Below the pieces are notes generated by a model. It did no database searches. It was not told the origin of the DNA and saw nothing but the letters and a program-made list of their open reading frames with translations. The position numbers were made by a program, and so were the translations under genes. From contig NZ_LT896716.1 of NCBI RefSeq assembly GCF_900187405.1, positions 2,112,001 to 2,176,000 on the forward strand: a stretch of DNA of 64,000 nt, written 5' to 3'. Source of the stretch: Geobacter sp. DSM 9736 (GTDB lineage: Bacteria > Desulfobacterota > Desulfuromonadia > Geobacterales > Geobacteraceae). Below are positions 7,524-16,263 of the stretch, in pieces (position 1 is the first letter of the stretch; the number at the start of each line of letters is the position of its first letter).

Positions 7524-8381
7524 TCAATACGCCACCACATAATCCGCATCCCCCCGCTTCAGATTCCTCATCGCCTCAGGCGACAGCATCGGAAGCACCA
7601 CCTTGTACGGCATCGTCGTCAGCTGGGACACCTCCTCGGGGACCCCCCGCTTCATTGCGTGTCCCACACCGGTTACCACCACCATCACCCGCTCGGGGTT
7701 CTTCGTGAGATACTCCACCGCGAGCCACGCCATGGTCTGGTTGCGCACCGACTGCGCCTCACAGAAGTGTTCGAAGGAAGAGCCTCCCATGCCGTGTCCA
7801 AAATACATGTCGCGGACGAATTTCATGTAGGGAGTATCGATGCGGCAGGTAATACCCGGAGGGAGCAGCGACTTCTCTGCTTCGGTAAGGGAAGCGAAAC
7901 CGCTGCGATAAACCTTCCGGGCTATCTCCTGGGGCACGTTGAGCCCTCTCATCGGTATTCCATGATTACGGGCATAGAGGAATATTGTGTCGTACTGCTC
8001 CCAGGAAATGGTCCAGTTCTGACGGTACACCTGCATGAAATCCAGTAGATCGATTTCTCGGGCTACCCACGCGTTGAGGGCCTGCTGGCTGGGCCAGCTG
8101 AACATCTCGATCCCTATTGCTACCTGCTTGCCCGCTGCCCGAAGGGCCTTGATCACCTCCAGCTGCAAGGCATGGTGAGTGCGGTCGTCGTGGAGTTCGC
8201 CGACGAATATGAGACGGTCGTTCTTAAGCTCACCGATCATCTCCTGGAACGAGACCAGCCGTCCGTCGGCCATGCGCCTGATCCCCCCAGTATCGAGCAG
8301 GGGAAACGAAGCGCACGAAGCAAGAACCACCAGCATCAACAGGCAGCACGAAACCTTCAGGATCGAGATCATCGGATTCAT
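7524..8381 (-). CDS. ChaN-like lipoprotein
   Basis: The ATG at 8381 overlaps the stop of hpnI as ATGA, so translation is probably coupled; longer in-frame starts lie deep inside hpnI and are unlikely. The 285-residue product has a lipoprotein signal (Leu-Ala-Ser-Cys near residue 20) and the ChaN/DUF399 fold: Ile-Phe-Val-Gly-Glu-Leu-His-Asp-Asp near 60, Glu-Met-Phe near 90, and a C-terminal Val-Val-Thr-Gly-Val-Gly-His-Ala. ChaN of Campylobacter binds haem; whether this one does is unknown. As the last gene of the hpnN operon it may be an outer-membrane or periplasmic helper for hopanoid handling, which is an inference from position only. Confidence 0.8.
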   Translation of the reverse strand: MNPMISILKVSCCLLMLVVLASCASFPLLDTGGIRRMADGRLVSFQEMIGELKNDRLIFVGELHDDRTHHALQLEVIKALRAAGKQVAIGIEMFSWPSQQALNAWVAREIDLLDFMQVYRQNWTISWEQYDTIFLYARNHGIPMRGLNVPQEIARKVYRSGFASLTEAEKSLLPPGITCRIDTPYMKFVRDMYFGHGMGGSSFEHFCEAQSVRNQTMAWLAVEYLTKNPERVMVVVTGVGHAMKRGVPEEVSQLTTMPYKVVLPMLSPEAMRNLKRGDADYVVAY

Positions 8382-9520
8382 TCGGCTTCCGTCAGCTTGC
8401 CGCCGGGCAAAACCCGGAACAGGTGGCCGCGCCACCTGACCCGGCTGCCGAGGAACGAGAGCGCCCATGTGCCGAAGGAAAGGAGGTCGCGAAGCGGCAG
8501 GAGCCACAGATAACGGGGAAGAAGGCCGTCCCGGACGAAGCGGCGGCTATAGACGAGAGAGACGATGGAACGGACGAAATAAAGAAGTATGACGGCACCC
8601 CAGGCGGTCGCCGATCCATATTCAAGCAAAAGTGCCAGAAGAGCCGCCGGCGCAGGCTGGGTGATGCCGGACGCGAAGTAGCCGCCGGGGCGGCTCACCC
8701 GCATGGTGCGCGCCCAGCGAAGCTGCCGGGAGAGGACCGAGTCCAGCGACTCCCGGTGCATGATGCTTTCCACCCAGTAATCGGAGAGCTCCAGCCGGTA
8801 CCCCGCCCGGTGGACCTTGTTGCCGAGCTGGTAATCGTCCGCCAGGTAATCCACGAGGGCCGGAAATCCGCCGATCGCTTCGAGAGCTTCACGCCGCACG
8901 GCCATGGAAGCGCCGAGAGCGAAGGATAACCCTTCCAGCCTGCGCGCCACCATCACGTTGGGTACCATCTCCGTGGTGAATCCGAGGGCCTCGATGGCGG
9001 TGGCCGCTCCATGGACTCCCCTGGTGCGGTAGAGGGAAGTTACCAGGCCAACCTGCGGGTCAGCAAAGGAAGCGCATACCTCCTGAAGGAATCGGGTGCC
9101 GACCCGAATGTCGCTGTCGCAGACGATGAGGATGTCATGCTTCGCCCTGGGGAAGGCATTGATCAGGTTACAGACCTTGTAGTTGGGGCCGTAGATGCGC
9201 CCGTCGATGACGAGGTCGATGTCGCGGTCGGGGAACTCCGCCATGAGCCGGCGAATGACCGGCACCACCGGGTCGTCGGCGGAAGCGGCGGCGAAGACGA
9301 TCTGGAATTCCGAATAATCCTGACGGCAGAAGGAAGCGAAGTTCTCGAAGCTCTCCGCATCAACCCCCTTCACCGGCTTCAGGATGGTCACCGGAGCAGC
9401 CTCGCCATGGGAGCCTGCCGAACAGTTGTGTCGCCGGAAGAAGGGGGCGGCGCAGAAAAGGGAGAGGAGCGAGTAGGCAAGGGGGGGAAGGACAATGATA
9501 AACGGCAGCAGCCCGGTCAT
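8378..9520 (-). CDS. hpnI: Hopanoid glycosyltransferase HpnI
   Basis: This 380-residue family-2 glycosyltransferase resembles ceramide glucosyltransferases and HpnI. It has an N-terminal membrane segment (about 5-25), an Ile-Leu-Lys-Pro-Val-Lys-Gly motif, a Cys-Asp-Ser-Asp-Ile metal/nucleotide site (about 135), an Asp-Asp-Tyr-Gln-Leu-Gly motif, the R-Q-L-R-W-A-R product-binding motif (about 275), and two or three C-terminal membrane helices. Known HpnI proteins add N-acetylglucosamine to bacteriohopanetetrol. Start and stop overlap the neighbours by four bases (ATGA) on both sides, so the gene is tightly coupled in the leftward hopanoid operon. Deacetylase (HpnK) and HpnJ partners are not in the window. 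Confidence 0.88.
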   Translation of the reverse strand: MTGLLPFIIVLPPLAYSLLSLFCAAPFFRRHNCSAGSHGEAAPVTILKPVKGVDAESFENFASFCRQDYSEFQIVFAAASADDPVVPVIRRLMAEFPDRDIDLVIDGRIYGPNYKVCNLINAFPRAKHDILIVCDSDIRVGTRFLQEVCASFADPQVGLVTSLYRTRGVHGAATAIEALGFTTEMVPNVMVARRLEGLSFALGASMAVRREALEAIGGFPALVDYLADDYQLGNKVHRAGYRLELSDYWVESIMHRESLDSVLSRQLRWARTMRVSRPGGYFASGITQPAPAALLALLLEYGSATAWGAVILLYFVRSIVSLVYSRRFVRDGLLPRYLWLLPLRDLLSFGTWALSFLGSRVRWRGHLFRVLPGGKLTEAE

Positions 9521-10116
9521 TTGGAGCCTCCCCGGGAATAGGCCGCAACCTTTTCCACCGAGAGGACGTATGCAGCCTTTTCAGAAACGTTGACCCGGGA
9601 ACTTTTCCAGACAGAGAAGTCTTCGGAGGGAAGCGACTCTCCCCACGCCTCCACGGCAGCGCACTCCTCCGCCCCTCCCGGATGCCCCGGATAGAGCACC
9701 GCAACGAGAATCCCTCCCGGAGCGAGAAGCTCCACCGCCTGGGATAGGGCCGGAATGGTGGTTTCGGGGCGGGTGATACGGCTCTTGTCGCCGCCGGGAA
9801 GATATCCCAGGTTGAAAATCGCCGCCTGAAGGGGCCCTGCTACGAATTCCGCCAGCCGCTCGTGGCCGGAATCGACGAACTCCACTTGAGCGGTAGATCC
9901 TGCCTCCGCAAGTCGGGCCCTGGCCCGGCGAAGCGCCTCATCCTGAACGTCGAAGGACCAGACATGTCCGGTCTCCCCCACGAGAGAAGCCAGGAAAAGG
10001 GTATCGTGCCCGTTGCCGCAGGTGCCGTCAACCACCCGCCCCCCAGGTCCCACCCGATCCCGCAGCAGCATGTGGGAAAGGCCCACGGCATTGAGATGCC
10101 GCTTCTCCGGAGTCAT
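9517..10116 (-). CDS. MnmM/YtqB-like class I methyltransferase
   Basis: A 199-residue SAM-dependent methyltransferase. Motif I reads V-D-G-T-C-G-N-G-H-D-T (about 28-38), followed by an acidic strand end (S-F-D-V-Q-D). Then comes F-N-L-G-Y-L-P-G-G-D-K-S, which is characteristic of the YtqB family (PF06962), recently named MnmM for methylation of the tRNA wobble modification 5-aminomethyl-2-thiouridine. That function is known from Gram-positive bacteria and plants and is inferred here. The gene begins 10 bases after hpnN and overlaps hpnI by ATGA, so it is embedded in the hopanoid operon. A role in hopanoid methylation is conceivable, but HpnP and HpnR are radical-SAM enzymes of a different fold. 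Confidence 0.75.
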   Translation of the reverse strand: MTPEKRHLNAVGLSHMLLRDRVGPGGRVVDGTCGNGHDTLFLASLVGETGHVWSFDVQDEALRRARARLAEAGSTAQVEFVDSGHERLAEFVAGPLQAAIFNLGYLPGGDKSRITRPETTIPALSQAVELLAPGGILVAVLYPGHPGGAEECAAVEAWGESLPSEDFSVWKSSRVNVSEKAAYVLSVEKVAAYSRGGSK

Positions 10117-10126
10117 GCGATCCCTC

Positions 10127-12802
10127 TCACGTCCGCTTACCGAAAAGTGTCAGCACCGCAGGCAGGACCAGGACAAAGGCAACCTGGCAGGCAAGCATTC
10201 CCAGCGACATAGCCGCGCCGATGCTGAAGACGCCACGGTGGTGAGCAACCATGAGCGCACCGAAACTGGCCATTATGGTGAGTGTGTTGAGGAGCACCCC
10301 GATGCCGGTGCTGCTGTAAATCACCTGAACCGGCGTCTCGTCCTCGCGCCTGTATCGGTTTACGATATAGATTCCAGAGTCCACAGCGATGCCGAGAACA
10401 AGAGGCATCACGATGATGTTGGCCGAGTTGAAATCGACACCCATAAGCCACATGCCGCTCACCATGAGGAGAACCCCCACCACGAGAGGAACAAGTCCGA
10501 TTACGGTAAACCTGATGCTCCGGAAGGTGACGAAGAGAATGCCGACGATGGCAACGAAGGCATAGATGAACGCTCCCCGGTACGCGTCACGCAGGATGGT
10601 CATCGATTCGAAGACCATCACGGGTTCGCCGGTGGCGTGGGGGTCAACCTTGCGGACGTCGCCAATGAAGGCAGCCAGCGGCTCCCGGTCGAATATCTCC
10701 TCCTTCGGCGCCACCTGAAGCAGATATTTTCCCGTCCTCCCGATGAACCGCTCTTTCAGTTCCGCAGGGACGTCAGCCAGCGTGACAGGAGAGGCATTGA
10801 GGCTCTCCTTGAGAAGCCCGATCTTCGCCGGCAGCTCGGCGAACATCCCCCCCTGAAAATCCCGGAGCATCCCCAGCGCATTGGTGTTCCGCTGCTTCTC
10901 CAGCCTGGCAAAGAAGGCATCGAGGGTGGCGAGAAAAGCGCCTGCCTTCTCCGCCTCCGGCCTCTTCTCCTCATCGAGCCGCTTTTTGAGTCTCACCACG
11001 GCGTCCCGGAATCCCTCGAACACCGCCGGGAGCTCCAGCACCTGAAGATCCTCCTCGTAGGTCCCCGGCTTCACATCCGCCAGCTCCCTTCGCAGGTCCG
11101 CCAGGAGAGCCAGCTTCTTCTCCTGCTGGTCGGGAACGAAGGTGAACACGCTCACCACATGGTCGACCGTCGGGAGCGCCTCCAGAGCCCTGGTCTTCGC
11201 AGCGGCCTCCTCGGAGGAGGCTGCCATGACCACGGCAAAATAGCCCGAATTCTCCTTGCTCCGCATAAGCTTGTGTGCATACTCCACCGACTCCAGCCCC
11301 TTCGCCTGCATATTCATGAGGTTGTAATCGAAACGTACCCGACTTGCCGGGTAGAGGGAGATGAGACAGAAAACGGCGGTGACTGCGAGAAGAGTCCGCG
11401 GATATCCGAAAAGGATGCGCCGGTAGCCGCTGTCACTATCGACGGCTTTCCGAACCGGGGTCGCGACAGGAGACTTTCGGAACCGGGCCAGAAGCAGGAG
11501 CATTGCGGGAAGGACAGTGAAGGTAACGGCGACGCAGATGACGATGCCCCCGGCGGCGATAATTCCGAGCTCGGCGATACCTTTGAAATCGGTGAAAGCG
11601 AAGGTGAGAAACGCCGCGGCCACCGTAGCCGCCGCCATGATTATGGCCCATACGTTCCTGTCCAGGCCGGTCGCGATGGCATCCGGGTGATCCGCCCCCC
11701 CGACGAGCTCTTCCTTGTAACGCAGGACGATCTGGATCCCGTACTCGATGCCGATGCCTATGAGCATTATGGCGAACACCATTGAAAGAATGTTGAGATG
11801 TCCCACCGCAAGAGTCGCGAAGCCGAAGGAGAGGCAGATGGCCACGATGAGGGAGACCATGGCCGCAATGGTATTGAGGATGCCCCGAAAGGCCAGGAGC
11901 AGGAGGAGCACCGTGAGAACGAGTGAAATGACCGTGGCGATGGCAATGTCATGCTCACTGGTCGTCATCTCCTCGTGTTCGAGAACGGGAACACCCGTGA
12001 GCCCGACATTTACCCCTCTCAGTTCCGGCTGCTTCTGAAGCTTTGCAATCTCCGCCCTGACAATCCGGATCGTTTCCTCGGCAGGAACGAAGCTCGTCCG
12101 GTCCTTGACCGGCTGCACGGTCAGGATCTGCATCCTTCCCGCTCGCGCCATTGCGGATTCCTTGCCGTCCGCCCCGCGGAAAAAGAACTCCTCCAGCGAC
12201 AAAGGCGCACTATCCTTGCCGCCGAACCTCGTAAGCCCCTCCCCCAGCTTGTCGAGCATGAAGAGAAGGCTTTCGAGGCGCTTCGGGTCGCCGTCTGCGA
12301 TAGCGCGATCAGCTTCCGAAGTCAGGAAGGTAAAGAGGGTCTGCACCGAAGGAGCCGCAGCCAGCTCCTTGAGAACCGGCTTCGCCAGAGTCAGGTTGCG
12401 GTGCAGGTTTTCCAGGTCCGAAAGGGGAAGAAGAAGCAGCCCGTTCTGGCGGAAGAAGGGGAGCCCGAATGGATGGAAGACGTCGCGGACGTGGCGCGTC
12501 TCCCTTTTCAGCGCTTCGGCAAGCTCCGCCGCGAAACGTCCCACTTTCTCCTGGTCAGCCCCTTCCAGTACGACCACTATCTCCTCTGACTCGCCGAACT
12601 CGGCGAGCCAGCTCCGGTAGTCCCGGTGAAAAGCCGTGGTCTTGGGCATGAGATCGTCGCGACCCGTGAGGAACTCCATGCGCTGTTTGGTGTAGATCAC
12701 CGAAAGGATCGAAAGAAACAGCGCAACCGCGAGAATCAGCCGCGGATAAGCTGCTACCGAAGCAAACAGACGTGATCGTATCTTGTTGGAGGTCATGCTC
12801 AT
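10127..12802 (-). CDS. hpnN: Hopanoid RND transporter HpnN (MMPL family)
   Basis: An 891-residue membrane protein with the RND/MMPL layout. One helix near the N-terminus is followed by a large periplasmic loop, a five-helix bundle (about 260-430), a second single helix and loop, and a final helix bundle (about 720-885). Family signatures include Gly-Ile-Gly-Ile-Glu-Tyr-Gly-Ile-Gln in the first bundle and Gly-Ile-Ala-Val-Asp-Ser-Gly-Ile-Tyr in the second. HpnN moves hopanoids from the inner to the outer membrane. The start is uncertain among GTG 12805, ATG 12802 and ATG 12796; AGGTGA sits just upstream. It heads the leftward operon, divergent from shc. Confidence 0.88.
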   Translation of the reverse strand: MSMTSNKIRSRLFASVAAYPRLILAVALFLSILSVIYTKQRMEFLTGRDDLMPKTTAFHRDYRSWLAEFGESEEIVVVLEGADQEKVGRFAAELAEALKRETRHVRDVFHPFGLPFFRQNGLLLLPLSDLENLHRNLTLAKPVLKELAAAPSVQTLFTFLTSEADRAIADGDPKRLESLLFMLDKLGEGLTRFGGKDSAPLSLEEFFFRGADGKESAMARAGRMQILTVQPVKDRTSFVPAEETIRIVRAEIAKLQKQPELRGVNVGLTGVPVLEHEEMTTSEHDIAIATVISLVLTVLLLLLAFRGILNTIAAMVSLIVAICLSFGFATLAVGHLNILSMVFAIMLIGIGIEYGIQIVLRYKEELVGGADHPDAIATGLDRNVWAIIMAAATVAAAFLTFAFTDFKGIAELGIIAAGGIVICVAVTFTVLPAMLLLLARFRKSPVATPVRKAVDSDSGYRRILFGYPRTLLAVTAVFCLISLYPASRVRFDYNLMNMQAKGLESVEYAHKLMRSKENSGYFAVVMAASSEEAAAKTRALEALPTVDHVVSVFTFVPDQQEKKLALLADLRRELADVKPGTYEEDLQVLELPAVFEGFRDAVVRLKKRLDEEKRPEAEKAGAFLATLDAFFARLEKQRNTNALGMLRDFQGGMFAELPAKIGLLKESLNASPVTLADVPAELKERFIGRTGKYLLQVAPKEEIFDREPLAAFIGDVRKVDPHATGEPVMVFESMTILRDAYRGAFIYAFVAIVGILFVTFRSIRFTVIGLVPLVVGVLLMVSGMWLMGVDFNSANIIVMPLVLGIAVDSGIYIVNRYRREDETPVQVIYSSTGIGVLLNTLTIMASFGALMVAHHRGVFSIGAAMSLGMLACQVAFVLVLPAVLTLFGKRT

Positions 12803-12827
12803 CACTCACCTGAATAAAATATTATTA

Positions 12828-12856
12828 TTGACAATTAATATGAATCCCTGTATTTG
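12828..12856 (+). promoter_or_regulatory. Possible sigma-70 type promoter for shc operon
   Basis: A perfect TTGACA (12828-12833) is followed by 17 bases and a weak TATTTG (12851-12856) on the plus strand, which would give a leader of about 235 bases before shc. Only three of six -10 positions match, so the call is tentative. Confidence 0.35.
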
Positions 12857-12933
12857 CCGGGATGTACAGTACAATTAGAGACGGCAAAGGCGGAAAGTGT
12901 GCAACCTACCATAGCCGGAGAGTTAAATCAACC

Positions 12934-12956
12934 GCGGCTTACCCCGGATAAGCCGC
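12934..12956. promoter_or_regulatory. Strong inverted repeat in the hopanoid divergent region
   Basis: GCGGCTTA (12934-12941) and TAAGCCGC (12949-12956) form a perfect 8-bp stem with a 7-base loop, extended by ATCA/TGAT further out. No T-run follows. It lies in the transcribed leader of shc if the upstream promoter is real, so it could be an RNA hairpin or a repressor site. Confidence 0.5.
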
Positions 12957-13099
12957 TGATTTACCTAGACAAAGCCGGCAGATTTTTAAAAAACGGTATA
13001 CCTTTTTTTTAATTTGTGGTAGAAAGGCTGCTTATTTTTTAATTAAGTCATTGATTTTTCGAAGACAATGACCTGACGATTCACAGGAGAACCCGCGGC

Positions 13100-15139
13100 A
13101 TGACCACTTCCAAACATCCCATCTCTCATGCGCTCACGTCCTTCAACGGCATCGTTATGGAGCCAGAGTCCGGTACGGCCGGCAAACAGGCAGGAAAGAT
13201 CCATCACCTCCCCACATCACTCTGGAAAAAGCGGGAGGGAGAGGCAACGGACACGCTCGATGCAGCCATCGTGCGGACCCGAGACTTCTTCTTCCGCGAG
13301 CAGCTACCGGCAGGCTACTGGTGGGCCGAGTTGGAGTCCAACGTAACCATCACCGCCGAATACCTCATGCTCTTTCACTTCATGGGGATCGTGAACAGGG
13401 AGAAAGAGCGGAAGATCGCCAACTACCTCCTGAGCAAGCAGACCAAGGAAGGCTTCTGGGCCATATACTACGGCGGTCCCGGCGACCTCTCCACAACCGT
13501 CGAAGCCTACTTCGCCCTGAAACTCGCCGGCTATCCCGCCGAACACCCGGCCATGGCCAAAGCCCGGGCTTTCATCCTGGAGCAGGGTGGGATAATCAAG
13601 TGCCGGGTCTTCACCAAGATATTCCTCGCGCTGTTTGGAGAATTCGCATGGTTCGGGGTTCCGTCGATGCCCATCGAGCTCATGCTCCTCCCCAACTGGG
13701 CTTACTTCAACATGTACGAGTTCTCCAGCTGGTCCCGCGCGACGATCATACCGCTCTCCATCGTAATGACGGAGCGTCCCGTACGAAAACTCCCCGAGAG
13801 GTCACGGGTGCAGGAACTATACGTCCGGCCCCCCCGCCCCATCGACTATACCTTCACCAAGGAAAACGGCATCCTCACCTGGAAGAACATCTTCATCGGC
13901 GTCGATCACCTGCTGAAGATATACGAGAGCAACCCGATCCGCCCCCTCAAGAGCAAGGCGCTGGGAACCGCGGAGAAATGGGTCCTGGAACACCAGGAGC
14001 CGACCGGGGATTGGGGGGGAATCCAGCCCGCAATGCTCAACTCGGTTCTCGCCCTCCACTGCCTCGGCTATTCCAACGATCATCCCGCCGTGGCCAAGGG
14101 ACTCGAAGCTCTCGCCAACTTCGCCATAGAAACCGAGGAGGGTCTCGTACTCCAGTCGTGCGTTTCCCCGGTCTGGGACACGGCCCTCGCACTGAAGGCC
14201 CTGGTGGATTCGGGAGTCCCGACGGACCACCCATCCCTCGTAAAGGCCACCCAGTGGCTCATGGACCGGGAGGTCCGGAAACCGGGGGACTGGAAGGTGA
14301 AAAGTCCGAACCTTGAGCCGGGGGGTTGGGCATTCGAATTCCTCAATGACTGGTACCCCGATGTGGACGATTCCGGCTTCGTCATGATGGCCATAAAAGA
14401 TATCGAGGTGAAAGACCGGAAGGGGAAGGAAGAGAAAATCAGACGCGGCATCAACTGGTGCCTCGGAATGCAGAGCAAGAACGGAGGGTGGGGGGCCTTC
14501 GACAAGGACAATACGAAGCACCTCCTCAACAAGATACCCTTCGCCGACCTTGAGGCGCTCATCGATCCGCCGACCGTCGACCTTACGGGAAGAATGCTTG
14601 AATTGATGGGGACCTTCGGCTATCCTAAATCCCATTCGGCCGCGGTCCGCGCCCTCGACTTCATCAAGGAGAACCAGGAGCCGGAAGGTCCCTGGTGGGG
14701 TCGCTGGGGGGTCAACTACATCTATGGAACCTGGTCGGTGCTGTGCGGACTTGCCGCCATCGGTGAAGACCTGTCCCAGCCGTACATCAAGCGGGCCGTC
14801 AACTGGATCAAGTCGCGGCAGAACATGGACGGCGGCTGGGGAGAGACGTGCGAATCGTATCATGACCCGTCCCTTGCGGGTGTGGGAGAAAGCACCGCAT
14901 CCCAGACCGGATGGGCGCTTCTCGCTCTCATGGCCGCAGGAGAGGCCCACTCTTCAACGGTAGCCCGCGGCATACAATACCTTCTGTCTACCCAGAAGCC
15001 AGACGGGACCTGGGACGAAGACCAATACACCGGCACCGGGTTCCCGAAGTACTTCATGATCAAGTACCACATCTACCGCAACTGCTTCCCCCTGAGCGCC
15101 CTTGGAACCTACCGTTCCCTTACGGGGAAGAAGATGTAA
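13100..15139 (+). CDS. shc: Squalene-hopene cyclase
   Basis: The 679-residue cyclase converts squalene to hopene/hopanol at the inner membrane, the committed step of hopanoid synthesis. The catalytic DxDD motif is Asp-Val-Asp-Asp at about residue 421 (near 14360). QW-type repeats (for example Gln-Ser-Lys-Asn-Gly-Gly-Trp-Gly near 455 and Gln-Asn-Met-Asp-Gly-Gly-Trp-Gly near 575) support the alpha-barrel fold. ATG 13100 follows AGGAGA. The first 40 residues are extra relative to the conserved domain. The gene leads the rightward operon shc-hpnA-dxs-hpnH and is divergent from hpnN. Confidence 0.97.
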   Translation: MTTSKHPISHALTSFNGIVMEPESGTAGKQAGKIHHLPTSLWKKREGEATDTLDAAIVRTRDFFFREQLPAGYWWAELESNVTITAEYLMLFHFMGIVNREKERKIANYLLSKQTKEGFWAIYYGGPGDLSTTVEAYFALKLAGYPAEHPAMAKARAFILEQGGIIKCRVFTKIFLALFGEFAWFGVPSMPIELMLLPNWAYFNMYEFSSWSRATIIPLSIVMTERPVRKLPERSRVQELYVRPPRPIDYTFTKENGILTWKNIFIGVDHLLKIYESNPIRPLKSKALGTAEKWVLEHQEPTGDWGGIQPAMLNSVLALHCLGYSNDHPAVAKGLEALANFAIETEEGLVLQSCVSPVWDTALALKALVDSGVPTDHPSLVKATQWLMDREVRKPGDWKVKSPNLEPGGWAFEFLNDWYPDVDDSGFVMMAIKDIEVKDRKGKEEKIRRGINWCLGMQSKNGGWGAFDKDNTKHLLNKIPFADLEALIDPPTVDLTGRMLELMGTFGYPKSHSAAVRALDFIKENQEPEGPWWGRWGVNYIYGTWSVLCGLAAIGEDLSQPYIKRAVNWIKSRQNMDGGWGETCESYHDPSLAGVGESTASQTGWALLALMAAGEAHSSTVARGIQYLLSTQKPDGTWDEDQYTGTGFPKYFMIKYHIYRNCFPLSALGTYRSLTGKKM

Positions 15140-15257
15140 CATACCCTCCGGCCCTGCAGGCGCGGTGGGCATTCGACAAGGGTAGGGGCGGACGGAGAGT
15201 TCGCCCCTACACACGTTTTCCCCTCCCGGCACTTCCGGAGAGAGAATTCGGAACATC

Positions 15258-16241
15258 ATGAAAACGTTCGTTACGGGCGCCACGGGGTTCATCGGCGCCA
15301 CCCTCGTACGGGAACTCCTCAAGGACGGACACGAGGTCCGCGTACTGGCTCGTCCCGGTTCCGATCGGAGGAATCTTCAGGGCCTGGATGTGGAAACATG
15401 GGAAGGTGACCTCCGTGACCTGCCCTCCCTGAAAAATGGCCTGACCGGTTGCCGCCTTCTCTTCCACGCCGCCGCCGACTACCGCCTCTGGACCCGCAAC
15501 CCCTCGGAGATGTACGACAGCAATGTCACCGGCACGAGGAACATTCTCGAAGCGGCGCTGGAATGCGGCGTTTCCCGTGTCGTCTACACCAGTAGCGTCG
15601 GCACACTCGGCAACCCCGGCGACGGAACGCCAGGAACGGAAGATACGCCGGTATCTCTGGCGGACATGGTAGGGCACTACAAAAAGAGCAAGTTTCTCGC
15701 CGAGCGCGAAGCGCTGAAATTTCTGAACCGCGGCCTGCCCCTCGTCATCGTCAACCCCTCTACACCGGTTGGCCCCTACGATATCAAGCCGACACCTACC
15801 GGGAAGATCATCGTGGACTTCCTCAAGAGGAAAATGCCCGCCTACCTGGACACCGGCCTCAACATCATCGACGTGCAGGACTGCGCTCGCGGGCACATCC
15901 TTGCGGCGGCAAAGGGCAGGATCGGTGAAAAATACATCCTGGGGAACCGCAACCTCACCCTCCGGGAAATCTTCGTCACGCTGGAAGCGCTTACCGGATT
16001 GCCGGCCCCCCGCGTCCGCCTCCCCTACACGCCGATCCTCCTGGCTGCGTACCTGAACGAAGGCTTCTCCCGGTGCACCGGATGCGAGCCGATGATTCCT
16101 GTGGCGGGAGTACGGATGGCGGGTAAGTTCATGTTCTTTGATTCGGCGAAGGCGATGAACGAACTGGGGCTGCCGCAGCGGCCGGTAGAAGAGGCGCTCG
16201 ATCGGGCCGTAACATGGTTCAGGCGCCACGGGTATGCCTGA
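15258..16241 (+). CDS. hpnA: Hopanoid-associated sugar epimerase HpnA
   Basis: A 327-residue extended short-chain dehydrogenase. The N-terminal NAD-binding motif is G-A-T-G-F-I-G (7-13), a Thr-Ser-Ser-Val strand lies near 115, and the catalytic Tyr-x-x-x-Lys is Tyr-Lys-Lys-Ser-Lys near 140. The overall sequence, including [10 protein letters not shown] near 170, matches HpnA proteins that are always found next to squalene-hopene cyclase genes. The precise reaction is not established. It sits 118 bp after shc and its end overlaps the region just upstream of dxs, consistent with one transcript. Confidence 0.93.
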   Translation: MKTFVTGATGFIGATLVRELLKDGHEVRVLARPGSDRRNLQGLDVETWEGDLRDLPSLKNGLTGCRLLFHAAADYRLWTRNPSEMYDSNVTGTRNILEAALECGVSRVVYTSSVGTLGNPGDGTPGTEDTPVSLADMVGHYKKSKFLAEREALKFLNRGLPLVIVNPSTPVGPYDIKPTPTGKIIVDFLKRKMPAYLDTGLNIIDVQDCARGHILAAAKGRIGEKYILGNRNLTLREIFVTLEALTGLPAPRVRLPYTPILLAAYLNEGFSRCTGCEPMIPVAGVRMAGKFMFFDSAKAMNELGLPQRPVEEALDRAVTWFRRHGYA

Positions 16242-16263
16242 GAGGAATCTGGAGGAGTCTCAC

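Noticed and set aside
10013-11785. Long open frame on the plus strand, 590 codons
   Set aside because: It lies antisense to hpnN, whose membrane-protein pattern is clear. Its product is rich in His, Arg, Glu and Asp as expected of a shadow frame.
12880-12960. GCAAAGGC/GGAAAG/AGCCGG stretch suggesting a c-di-GMP (GEMM) riboswitch
   Set aside because: The required ACGCAAAGCC receptor block and the paired arms are not present. It is kept only as unassigned structure.
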